Shown: positions 1 through 4,941 of the stretch, in pieces
How the letters are laid out: each line of letters opens with the position of its first letter
Numbering within the stretch: the stretch's first letter is position 1
Notes under the pieces: generated by a model
The model's input: the letters and a program-made list of their open reading frames with translations, nothing else
Told to the model about the DNA's origin: nothing
The model's database searches: none
DNA from: Pseudomonadota bacterium
GTDB lineage: Bacteria; Pseudomonadota; Alphaproteobacteria; Rhizobiales; Devosiaceae
DNA length: 5,557 bases
NCBI GenBank assembly: GCA_023433985.1
Contig: JAEYTN010000136.1
Location: 1 to 5,557, forward strand
Reading direction: 5' to 3'
Translations under genes and position numbers: made by a program

Positions 1-2
1 CC

Positions 3-596
3 GCCATCCGCCATCACGCCGGCGGCCCCATCGACATGGAGGACACCTGGAAGCCGCTCTTCGTCGTCGCCTCCAACTTCTCGTCCGGCACCGAGGAAAT
101 CCTCACCACCGGCCCGCTCGAGCAGTCGGTCGCCGCGAGCTATGCCATCCCCGGCGCCTTGCCCCCGGTCCTCCGCGACGGCCACCTGCTGTTCGATGGC
201 TCGATCTTCAACAACCTCCCAGTCGGCGCCATGGCCACGCAGGGTGTCGGCAGGATCATCGCCGTTGACCTCTCCGACGACACCCACCACCACCTCGACC
301 TCACTGCCCTCCCCTCGTCCCTCGACCTGCTGCGCGACCGCTTCCGCCCCGCCCGGGAGCAGCGCTACCGCGGCCTCCCCACGCTCCCCGAAACCCTCCT
401 TCTCTCCGCTTTCCTCACCTCCACCGCCCGCCAGCGCACCGAACGCCACCACGCCGACCTCCTCCTCCACCCGTCCCTCCCCGAAACCGCCCTCCTCGAC
501 TGGCGCAGCTTCGACGCGGTGGCGGAGGCGGGCTATCGTCACGCCGCCGAGGTGCTGGCGAGCCAGGCCACGCGCTCGCAACTCCGCCTCGATTGA
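3..596 (+). CDS. Patatin-like phospholipase, NTE type, C-terminal part (5' end outside window)
   Basis: Patatin-family serine hydrolases cleave acyl chains from (lyso)phospholipids with a Ser-Asp dyad; the NTE (PNPLA6/7-like) branch is usually membrane associated. The frame is open from base 3 to the TGA at 594-596, so only the last 197 or so residues are present and the GXSXG nucleophile lies upstream of the window. Visible family blocks, numbered from the Met at base 36, are MEDTWKPLFVVASNFSSG (1-18), ASYAIPGALPPV (34-45), the catalytic-Asp block FDGSIFNNLPV (53-63, Asp codon at 195-197), and near the end HADLLLHPSLPETALLDWRSF followed by a GYRHA block, which is typical of NTE-like bacterial proteins. 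The usual DGG/DGA is DGS here; the Asp is kept. The coding strand is strikingly C-rich and G-poor between about 250 and 500. The Met at base 36 is internal to the domain and is not the real start. The family is clear; the physiological substrate is unknown. Confidence 0.88.
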   Translation, partial: AIRHHAGGPIDMEDTWKPLFVVASNFSSGTEEILTTGPLEQSVAASYAIPGALPPVLRDGHLLFDGSIFNNLPVGAMATQGVGRIIAVDLSDDTHHHLDLTALPSSLDLLRDRFRPAREQRYRGLPTLPETLLLSAFLTSTARQRTERHHADLLLHPSLPETALLDWRSFDAVAEAGYRHAAEVLASQATRSQLRLD

Positions 597-658
597 CAGC
601 GCCAGGGCGCACAAAAGTCATTGCAGGACGAAGCGACAACCCTGTTGTAGGATCGTCA

Positions 659-677
659 GTCGCGCTACTATCGCGAC
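659..677. promoter_or_regulatory. Perfect inverted repeat upstream of the membrane-protein gene
   Basis: GTCGCG (659-664) and CGCGAC (672-677) are perfect reverse complements separated by 7 bases (CTACTAT). The element lies 20 bp before the start codon at 698 and just before the ribosome binding site. The spacer contains TACTAT (666-671), which could serve as a -10 box with TTGTAG (645-650) as -35, but the 15-bp spacing is short. It could be an operator or a small leader hairpin. The inverted repeat is seen directly; its role is inferred. Confidence 0.3.
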
Positions 678-683
678 GGGGAT

Positions 684-688
684 GGAGA
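684..688 (+). promoter_or_regulatory. Ribosome binding site fixing the start at 698
   Basis: GGAGA lies 9 bases before the ATG at 698. A longer reading of the same frame from TTG at 593 would overlap the patatin stop codon and add a 35-residue N-terminus without membrane character. The Shine-Dalgarno sequence therefore favours 698. Confidence 0.7.
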
Positions 689-697
689 CTGATCGAC

Positions 698-1165
698 ATG
701 ACGGAATTGCAGCTCAGCAGGCGCCTGGCCGAAATACTCGTCTACGGCCATATCGTCCTGATTCTTCTTGCGATCGTCGTCGCAATCTTCGGCCATCTTG
801 AAGGACTTGACGTCCTCCAGATGGTCTTGACCGGGACACCAGTCCTCGCGGTCTCGGCCACCACCGCCTTTGCCCACGTCATTCGCGGCGGCAGTGTCGA
901 GGACCACACCAAGCCTGCCGAGCGGACGCAACGACAGATGTCGCAGGTCGTCTGCTACGTTTTGCTGGGCCTCATCGCGCTGGTCTACCTGGGCGGCACC
1001 TGGCGAGGTCTCGCCGAGCAGAAGGAGTGGCTCAAGGTCGCTGCCGGCGTCATCGAGACCGGCCTCGGTGCCTACGTCGCCGTGGTCCGCGACTACTTCT
1101 TCGTCTACTCGAACGGCGGACCCCTCCGTAACCGCCCCGCCCGAAGCCGGAGGGCCGGAACGTGA
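698..1165 (+). CDS. Small multi-pass membrane protein, unassigned
   Basis: I do not recognise a family. The 155-residue product has hydrophobic segments at about residues 13-33, 40-60 and 84-102. A fourth, less hydrophobic stretch at about 111-132 carries a Glu at 120. A short cytoplasmic-looking basic N-terminus (SRRLAE) precedes the first segment. A polar loop of about 62-83 (SVEDHTKPAERTQRQ) separates segments two and three. The C-terminus is strongly basic (LRNRPARSRRAGT). The start at 698 is chosen for its GGAGA Shine-Dalgarno sequence. The stop TGA (1163-1165) overlaps the GTG of the next gene in GTGA, so translation of the two is probably coupled and the products may work together at the inner membrane. 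It may be a small inner-membrane partner or anchor for the exported protein that follows, but this is inference from position only. Confidence 0.75.
   Translation: MTELQLSRRLAEILVYGHIVLILLAIVVAIFGHLEGLDVLQMVLTGTPVLAVSATTAFAHVIRGGSVEDHTKPAERTQRQMSQVVCYVLLGLIALVYLGGTWRGLAEQKEWLKVAAGVIETGLGAYVAVVRDYFFVYSNGGPLRNRPARSRRAGT
1149..1154 (+). promoter_or_regulatory. Strong ribosome binding site for the GTG start at 1162
   Basis: GGAGGG ends 7 bases before GTG at 1162, inside the last codons of the upstream gene. It supports the unusual GTG start over the internal ATG at 1204. The latter would shorten the signal peptide and has no comparable site. Confidence 0.75.
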
Positions 1166-2406
1166 GCCCGGCAAAGCCGGCGCTCGTTCCCTTTCTCGCC
1201 GGCATGCTCGCCCTTCTGCCATCGATCGCAATTGCCCAGTCGCCCACCACCCCGGCCGTGCCTGGGCTCGAATCGTGGCCCCCGCAGGGGGACGCTCCCG
1301 CCCTGTCGGCGTGGCAACAGCGCGGGCTCGCGACCGATCGATACCTCGCCGCCATTGCGCAGAGTCCATTTGGCTGCGGCAAGGAGTCGGACGATCGATC
1401 CCCTTCTCCCAACGTCCTGGATTTCCTCCAGCCCGACCTCGGCAAGATGGAGACGTGGAGCGGCTTCGACGCCTTCCCCCCCGATACCCCCTTCCAGCCG
1501 GGCCATGACTTCGCCTCGCCCAACGGCTGGAAGCCGCTCGATCCCCCCGTCGCCGCCTGGCCGCTCGACGACCAGCCATACGGCGACGCAGATCCGTGGG
1601 AGCGCAAATGCAGCTTCGACAAGAGCGCCATCGTGCTCGACACCTGCTGGCCCCGCAGCGACTTCCGCTGGAACAAGGAGGCCATCCCCTCCGCCACTAA
1701 AATGGCGAAGAACCCATGGTCCGATTTCCGCTGGCAGGGGGTGGACGGCCTCGCCCTGGATGACTGCTGGAGCGACGACGTCTACAGCAGCCTCACGGTC
1801 GTGACCGTGGATTTTCCGGTGACGCTGATCCTGACCCCGCCCTCTTCGGTGCCGACGCTGGAATCCTCTGGTGGGGTCGTCGTCCCAAAGCTCTGCAACC
1901 AGTGCTTGTGGGCACATTTCAGCCAGGAGTCGACCCCTCCTCCCGCCCCGCCCTCGGACCTCGATAGTCTGGACCGGTTGGCGCACCAGCTCGTCACCGA
2001 ACTGATCGGGAAGTCCGGTCACCTCCCCGTCTTCGAGCAACCGTCGCGTCCCATTGCCGACCCCGACGTCAACGGCGTCCGGATGCAGGTCGGCACCACC
2101 TGCGACGCGGTCAATGGCAGCGCCCAGAAGCTCTGCCGCTTCGAGGTCACCCTCATGGTGAACGTCGCCTGGAAGGGAGGCGCGACGGTCGGACGCCTCA
2201 CCATCATGGTGACCGACTATCGGGAGGCGAAGCGCCAGGGCAACGAGCCGCCTCGCCTCACCGAAGTCGCCTGGACGCCGCCGACCGACAAGGAGGGCCG
2301 CGCCAGCGAGGACTGGATCGGCACCCAGCTCGAGCGAATATTCGACTCCACCCTGCAGCAAGCCGCCGCCAACCTGCAACTCGACCAGTCCATCCCTGCG
2401 CCCTAG
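1162..2406 (+). CDS. Secreted Trp/Cys-rich protein of unknown function
   Basis: I do not recognise a family. The 414-residue product starts with a Sec signal peptide: a basic-start hydrophobic core at about 5-24 and cleavage expected after AIA (23-25), giving a mature N-terminus QSPTTPAVPG. The mature protein falls into two parts. The first (about 26-255) is rich in Trp, Pro and Asp and contains an imperfect internal repeat around 156-172 and 186-203 (LDTCWPRSDFRW against PWSDFRW and LALDDCW). A Pro-rich linker (STPPPAPPSD, 257-266) leads to a second part (267-414) with alternating hydrophobic residues suggesting beta strands (FEVTLMVNVAW, RLTIMVTDY) and a final amphipathic helix (about 382-408). 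Eight cysteines are present (72, 150, 162, 202, 245, 248, 314, 325), including a CNQC pair and a C-X10-C pair. That even number fits a disulfide-bonded periplasmic or extracellular protein. It overlaps the upstream membrane-protein gene by 4 bp. Its start is GTG with a strong ribosome binding site. Confidence 0.8.
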   Translation: MSPAKPALVPFLAGMLALLPSIAIAQSPTTPAVPGLESWPPQGDAPALSAWQQRGLATDRYLAAIAQSPFGCGKESDDRSPSPNVLDFLQPDLGKMETWSGFDAFPPDTPFQPGHDFASPNGWKPLDPPVAAWPLDDQPYGDADPWERKCSFDKSAIVLDTCWPRSDFRWNKEAIPSATKMAKNPWSDFRWQGVDGLALDDCWSDDVYSSLTVVTVDFPVTLILTPPSSVPTLESSGGVVVPKLCNQCLWAHFSQESTPPPAPPSDLDSLDRLAHQLVTELIGKSGHLPVFEQPSRPIADPDVNGVRMQVGTTCDAVNGSAQKLCRFEVTLMVNVAWKGGATVGRLTIMVTDYREAKRQGNEPPRLTEVAWTPPTDKEGRASEDWIGTQLERIFDSTLQQAAANLQLDQSIPAP

Positions 2407-2520
2407 CCGCCGCACTCAATCCCCTGCAGCACATACCTGAAATCATATCACTGGCTTCAGCACGCTCCCCGATGCACAACCCGACCGCCGGGGGGCACCG
2501 GCTAGTGAAAGACGTCAGCG

Positions 2521-3009
2521 ATGTACTCCTCCTCCCCCAATGCCAGCGCCGCTCCCCTGCCTCCCACCGTCCGCTCCCTGTTCGAGCGCTCGGAGATCCA
2601 GGCGCGGCTCTTCAACGCCGGCCAGATGCGGCTCTGGGCCGAGCACGCCCAGATCGGCGACGATTTCGTGCTGATGCAGCCCTTCGGCGGCCCCGCGAGC
2701 CACGGCTTCGACGCCTCGCCCGAACATCTCGCCGAACTCGCCGCCCGCTTCCGCAAGGGTGAAGCCCATCTCGAGCTGATCCAGGCCATCGCCTCCGACG
2801 ATCTCGTCGTCCTCGCCTACATCGAACGCAACGATGGCGAGGTGCACGGCCTGCCCAATCAGGATTGGTCGTTGCGCGTCACCCAGGTGTTCCGGCGTCA
2901 GGGCGATTCCTGGAAACTCGTGCACCGCCACGCCGATCCGCTGGTGCGCCGCATCCCGCTCGCCGTCACCGCCGCGCTCGCCGCCGGCCGCACGCTGGTC
3001 GAGGCCTGA
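2521..3009 (+). CDS. SnoaL/NTF2-like domain protein (DUF4440-like)
   Basis: The 162-residue product looks like a cytoplasmic NTF2-fold protein of the SnoaL/DUF4440 type. The fold is a cone-shaped alpha+beta pocket used by ketosteroid isomerase-like enzymes and by ligand-binding proteins. Family signs are the N-terminal helical region with ALxxHPxG-like content (residues 38-57, DDFVLMQPFGG), LVVLAYIER in the middle (95-103), and the C-terminal strand pair LRVTQVFRRQGDSWKLVHRHADPLV (118-142), which is the hallmark of the group. No catalytic assignment is possible. ATG 2521 is the first start after an in-frame stop at 2506. No good Shine-Dalgarno sequence precedes it, so initiation may be weak or leaderless. 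The preceding 114 bp show no convincing promoter. The gene is followed after 3 bp by the oxidase-like membrane gene, so the two probably form an operon. Confidence 0.8.
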   Translation: MYSSSPNASAAPLPPTVRSLFERSEIQARLFNAGQMRLWAEHAQIGDDFVLMQPFGGPASHGFDASPEHLAELAARFRKGEAHLELIQAIASDDLVVLAYIERNDGEVHGLPNQDWSLRVTQVFRRQGDSWKLVHRHADPLVRRIPLAVTAALAAGRTLVEA

Positions 3010-3012
3010 GCC

Positions 3013-3429
3013 ATGCCGATCTGGTACGTCTGCTTCATCACCGGCGCCGCCGCGGCGCTGGGCGGCATGGGCCTCGGCATCGCCATGGGCATCGGCCATG
3101 ATTTCACGCTGACGCCGGTGCACGCCCACCTCAACCTGCTCGGCTGGGTGACCATGGCCCTCTATGGCCTCTACTACCGCGGCGCCCCTGCCCGCATCGG
3201 GCGCCTCGCCTGGGTCCAGGTCGGGCTCGCCATCGCCGGCCTGCCGCTGATGACCGGCGGCCTCGCCTTCGCGCTGACCGGCAACGGCGCCGGCATCGCC
3301 GAACCCCTCGTCATCCTCGGCTCGCTACTGACGATCGCCGCGATGGCACTGTTCCTCGTCACCCTGCTCCGCCACGCCACGGCGAACCACCCCATGCCGT
3401 CGCCGGCAAGGGACAGGATACCAGGCTGA
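3013..3429 (+). CDS. Short heme-copper oxidase subunit I-like membrane protein
   Basis: The 138-residue protein has four predicted membrane segments (about 3-26, 39-56, 65-88, 97-119). It carries VHAHLNLLGWVTMALYGLYYR at about 36-56. The HxHxN-xx-GW pattern matches the helix of heme-copper oxidase subunit I (cbb3/NorB-like) that holds a heme-ligating His. Full subunit I has twelve or more helices, so this is either a one-third-length relative or a free-standing domain. Such short proteins are commonly annotated as cytochrome-c oxidase or COX1-like in alphaproteobacteria. His37 and His39 are the candidate ligands. The copper-site histidines of a full enzyme are absent, so oxidase activity is unlikely. 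A GAGG Shine-Dalgarno sequence (3001-3004) lies 8 bases before ATG 3013, inside the end of the SnoaL-like gene. It is convergent with chpT, only 8 bp from the inferred ancestral chpT stop. Confidence 0.72.
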   Translation: MPIWYVCFITGAAAALGGMGLGIAMGIGHDFTLTPVHAHLNLLGWVTMALYGLYYRGAPARIGRLAWVQVGLAIAGLPLMTGGLAFALTGNGAGIAEPLVILGSLLTIAAMALFLVTLLRHATANHPMPSPARDRIPG

Positions 3430-3439
3430 GAGCCCTGTC
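3412..3439. terminator. Possible convergent-gene hairpin, no U tract
   Basis: GACAGG (3412-3417) pairs with CCTGTC (3434-3439). An alternative inner stem GGCT/AGCC (3424-3427 with 3431-3434) competes for one base. It lies where the oxidase-like gene and chpT converge, so a bidirectional terminator is plausible. Neither side has a run of T, and the stems are short. Confidence 0.28.
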
Positions 3440-3524
3440 AGGCCGCCGCGGCGACGGGCTTCGGCGTGGCCGAGAAGGTGAACGTGTCGCCCTCGACGCC
3501 GATCTTCAGCTCCATGTCGGTCAT
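3438..3524 (-). pseudogene. chpT: Out-of-frame C-terminal 28 codons of chpT
   Basis: In another frame, directly after the chpT stop, the - strand encodes MTDMELKIGVEGDTFTFSA plus a short PKPVAAAA tail, ending at TGA 3440-3438. This looks like the final beta strands that normally close the CA-like domain of ChpT proteins after the QPYYTGLLAR-type block. Adding one G between bases 3530 and 3529 on the - strand converts CTG CGC GGA TGA into CTG GCG CGG ATG. It joins the two parts into one 224-residue protein (674 bp plus one base equals 225 codons). The segment has no start signal of its own. It is either the remnant of a frameshift mutation or the result of a sequencing or assembly error. Confidence 0.75.
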
Positions 3525-4111
3525 CCGCGCAGGATGCCGGTGTAGAACGGCTGGATGCCCCGTGCATCGACGCCGCCCTCCGGCGCGCCCGATAGCAGGC
3601 CCTCGGCGCCCGCCGGCATCAGCGTCTTCTGCCGCTTCTCGGGGTCCGATTTCGAGATCAGCGTGAACACCTCGCTGCCCGCCGCGCCTTCTACCTTCGC
3701 CGTCACCACGCCACCGCGCGGCACCGCCATGGAAGCAATCAGCAGCATGTTCATCAGCAGCTTCGCCTTGTGCTTGGGCAGGAGGATCAGCGGCACCTGC
3801 CAGTCGAGATCGGCCTTCTCGATCTCGAACAGCAGCCGGGCCACCCGCTCGCATTCGCGCGTGTCGAAATCCGTGCCCGCCGTGGAGCTCGCGCCATAGG
3901 CGAGCCGCGCGAATTCCAGCTTCGCCCGCGCCTGCTTGGCCGAATTGGCGATCAGCTCCTGCGCGCCGTCGGCCATCGCCGTCTGGCTCGGATCGGCCAG
4001 CACTTCGAGCCCGTTGCCGATGGCGCCCACCGGGTTGATCAGGTCGTGGCACACCCGCGAACACAGCATCGCGGCGAGGTCGGTCGCCTTGAGCTCGATG
4101 ATATCCGCCAT
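3521..4111 (-). CDS. chpT: Histidine phosphotransferase ChpT, truncated by a frameshift
   Basis: ChpT is the dimeric phosphotransferase that takes phosphate from the hybrid kinase CckA and passes it to the receiver domains of CtrA and CpdR, setting the alphaproteobacterial cell-cycle state. The product starts MADIIELKATDLAAMLCSRV. The phospho-accepting His is residue 22 in the signature SRVCHDLINPVGAIGNGLEVL (18-38), followed by the second helix of the dimerisation hairpin (about 45-71, ending EFARLAYGASS). The rest is the degenerate, non-ATP-binding CA-like domain, with LLPKHKAKLLMNMLLIA at about 133-149 and DARGIQPFYTGIL near the end. Serine is more usual than Asn in the LISPVGA part. ATG 4111 is chosen because GAGGAAGA lies directly upstream and the family begins here. 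The upstream 25 codons to 4186 run through a palindromic repeat. The frame ends at TGA 3523-3521 after 196 residues; one missing base seems to have removed the last 28 or so residues. Confidence 0.9.
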   Translation of the reverse strand: MADIIELKATDLAAMLCSRVCHDLINPVGAIGNGLEVLADPSQTAMADGAQELIANSAKQARAKLEFARLAYGASSTAGTDFDTRECERVARLLFEIEKADLDWQVPLILLPKHKAKLLMNMLLIASMAVPRGGVVTAKVEGAAGSEVFTLISKSDPEKRQKTLMPAGAEGLLSGAPEGGVDARGIQPFYTGILRG

Positions 4112-4130
4112 TCTTCCTCGGTCTCCGGCT

Positions 4131-4180
4131 GGAGCGCTCTCAGGAAAAGCTGCAGACCTTTCCGCTTCGAGAGCGCGACA
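4131..4180. repeat. Palindromic intergenic repeat, Rhizobiales-type
   Basis: Nested inverted repeats: GCGCTCTC (4134-4141) pairs with GAGAGCGC (4169-4176). Inside it GGAAAAG (4143-4149) pairs with CTTTCC (4158-4163) with one bulged A. The loop is CTGCAGAC. The pattern of GAGCG, AGGAAAAG, a short spacer, TTTTCC-like, CGCTTCGA and GCGCGACAAA resembles, from memory, a dispersed palindromic element frequent between genes of Rhizobiales. It sits 23 bp before the chpT start codon, downstream of the YHS gene terminator. In a chpT transcript it would fold as a leader hairpin. The palindrome is seen directly; membership of a dispersed family is recall and unverified. Confidence 0.6.
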
Positions 4181-4209
4181 AATCAAGAACCCGGGGCGCC
4201 CCGCCCCGG
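4178..4209 (-). terminator. Rho-independent terminator of the YHS gene
   Basis: On the - strand an 8-bp all-GC stem (4209-4202 with 4198-4191) closes a 3-base loop and is followed by GTTCTTGATTTGTC, a T-rich tail. It lies 55 bp after the YHS gene stop and about 80 bp before chpT. Most YHS transcripts should therefore stop here, and chpT would need its own promoter in the short region 4112-4190. No clear promoter is visible there. Confidence 0.62.
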
Positions 4210-4263
4210 TCGAATCAATTGTGGGTAGCGTAACCGCAACCGGCCGGCAGCCCTAGCCTCTCG

Positions 4264-4836
4264 CTAATGCGCGCTCGCGCCCTCGTCGGTTTCGCGCGAA
4301 CCCACTGCCCCTGCGATCGCGGGTTGCTCCCGCGCCAGCCCCGGCTCGAACTTCTGCCAGCTCGCGTCGGCCCCCTGCACCGCCACCTCCCGCCCCGCCA
4401 TGAATGCCTCGCGGTTGGCCACCGAGTAGAACAGGTAGAGCTTCATCCGTTCGATCGCATAGAGCCGCGGCTTGCCATCCGACAGGAACCCGCGGCTGAG
4501 GCTCATCACGCAGTGCCCGCCATATTGCGGCGCATAGACGTCCGGGTTGAGCATGAACACGTCGCGGTTGGCCGCCGTCGCGAAATACCAGGGCACGCCC
4601 TGCCACACGTATTCGTGGTCGGGCTTGCCCAGCAGCGGCACCGGTTCGGTGAAATAGCTCACCGGATCGTAGCCCTCGAGCGCCACTCCCGTCAGCGGGT
4701 CGGTGACGATCGTCTGCACCAGCGCCTCGGCGCGCGCCGGCACCGCCAGGCCCAGCAGCAAGGCACACAGAACCGCCGGGATCGCGGCGGTTATGGTTAA
4801 GATTTGTTTACGCTTTTGCCGCATCATTGCCGCCAT
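4264..4836 (-). CDS. Exported YHS domain-containing protein
   Basis: The 190-residue protein begins with a basic stretch (RQKRK, 6-10) and a hydrophobic core (about 18-31) ending VPARA|EA, a Sec signal peptide with cleavage near residue 36. The mature part holds a YHS domain: LEGYDPVSYF (53-62), HEYVWQGVPWYFATAANRD (74-92), FMLNPDVYAPQYGGHCVMSL (94-113). It then has a strand block around KLYLFYSVANREAFMAG (132-148). This is the standard periplasmic YHS architecture, including the conserved Cys108 in YGGHC. YHS domains are small, often metal-associated modules; the partner and role of this branch are unknown. The last 25 residues are polar and probably disordered. Met1 follows AGG at 5-base spacing; Met4 and Met5 are equally possible starts. 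Codons 10-15 contain a CtrA-type site, including the only TTA leucine codon in the called genes. Divergent from eipA and followed by its own terminator. Confidence 0.85.
   Translation of the reverse strand: MAAMMRQKRKQILTITAAIPAVLCALLLGLAVPARAEALVQTIVTDPLTGVALEGYDPVSYFTEPVPLLGKPDHEYVWQGVPWYFATAANRDVFMLNPDVYAPQYGGHCVMSLSRGFLSDGKPRLYAIERMKLYLFYSVANREAFMAGREVAVQGADASWQKFEPGLAREQPAIAGAVGSRETDEGASAH
4793..4811. promoter_or_regulatory. Near-consensus CtrA binding site
   Basis: On the - strand the site reads GTAA-N7-TTAACCAT: a full TTAACCAT half (4800-4793) plus a second half-site with one mismatch (GTAA for TTAA, 4811-4808) at the canonical 7-base spacing. CtrA consensus sites are TTAA-N7-TTAA, with TTAACCAT common in alphaproteobacteria. 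It lies 131 bp upstream of the eipA start and inside codons 9-15 of the divergent YHS gene. In Brucella, eipA is directly activated by CtrA, so an eipA promoter element is the leading reading. Repression of the YHS gene by binding within its early coding region is also possible. Confidence 0.55.
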
Positions 4837-4846
4837 GAAGGCCTAG

Positions 4847-4863
4847 CCTGAGCATCCCTCAGG
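4847..4863 (+). promoter_or_regulatory. Hairpin 1 upstream of eipA
   Basis: CCTGAG (4847-4852) and CTCAGG (4858-4863) form a perfect 6-bp stem with a 5-base loop. CCTCAG also occurs as a direct repeat at 4857-4862 and 4868-4873. It lies in the divergent region between the YHS gene and eipA and could be a protein-binding palindrome or a leader structure. No function is visible. Confidence 0.3.
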
Positions 4864-4879
4864 TGGTCCTCAGCGAGAA

Positions 4880-4901
4880 GCTTATCCGCGTCAGGGTAAG
4901 C
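4880..4901 (+). promoter_or_regulatory. Hairpin 2 upstream of eipA
   Basis: GCTTATCC (4880-4887) pairs with GGGTAAGC (4894-4901) over 8 bp including one G-U pair, with a 6-base loop. It ends 28 bp before the eipA ribosome binding site and has no T-run, so it is not a terminator. If transcription starts near the CtrA site, both hairpins would lie in a leader of about 100 bases. Confidence 0.35.
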
Positions 4902-4929
4902 GGCGCGTAAATGGACGCCGATCAAGACC

Positions 4930-4933
4930 GGAG
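4930..4933 (+). promoter_or_regulatory. Ribosome binding site fixing the eipA start at 4942
   Basis: GGAG is 8 bases before ATG 4942. The earlier in-frame GTG at 4933 overlaps the GGAG itself and cannot use it. The true start is therefore 4942, giving an N-terminus MLNRMVYIIL. Confidence 0.7.
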
Positions 4934-4941
4934 TGCCCTTC

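Noticed and set aside
250..500. Strong pyrimidine skew suggesting foreign DNA or a special structure
   Set aside because: It is explained by C-ending codons and a Leu/Pro/Ser/Thr-rich stretch in the patatin gene; there is no repeat or mobile-element signature.
142..801. Ser/Pro/Thr-rich + strand frame overlapping the patatin gene
   Set aside because: It is an alternative frame of C-rich codons, low complexity, and contradicted by the patatin motifs.
668..1579. Open - strand frame of 303 codons across both unassigned genes
   Set aside because: It spans the junction of two well-supported + strand genes and encodes an Arg-rich, low-complexity sequence without domain features.
1105..2415. Long - strand open frame opposite the secreted-protein gene
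   Set aside because: Its Gly/Arg/Asp-rich composition is typical of antisense reading in GC-rich DNA. The + strand frame has a strong ribosome binding site, signal peptide and coupled start.
2407..2520. Possible promoter or terminator between the secreted-protein and SnoaL-like genes
   Set aside because: Only a 5-bp GC stem (2487-2491 with 2498-2502) without a T-run and a weak CATATC are present. Neither is convincing, so nothing was called.
2515..3129. Open - strand frame opposite the SnoaL-like gene
   Set aside because: It is a compositional shadow; the + strand frame carries recognisable family motifs.
3770..4256. Open + strand frames opposite chpT
   Set aside because: They are shadows of chpT with no start signal or family signature, and they run through the palindromic repeat and the terminator.
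4933..4941. GTG start of eipA at 4933
   Set aside because: The GTG overlaps the GGAG ribosome binding site that serves ATG 4942.
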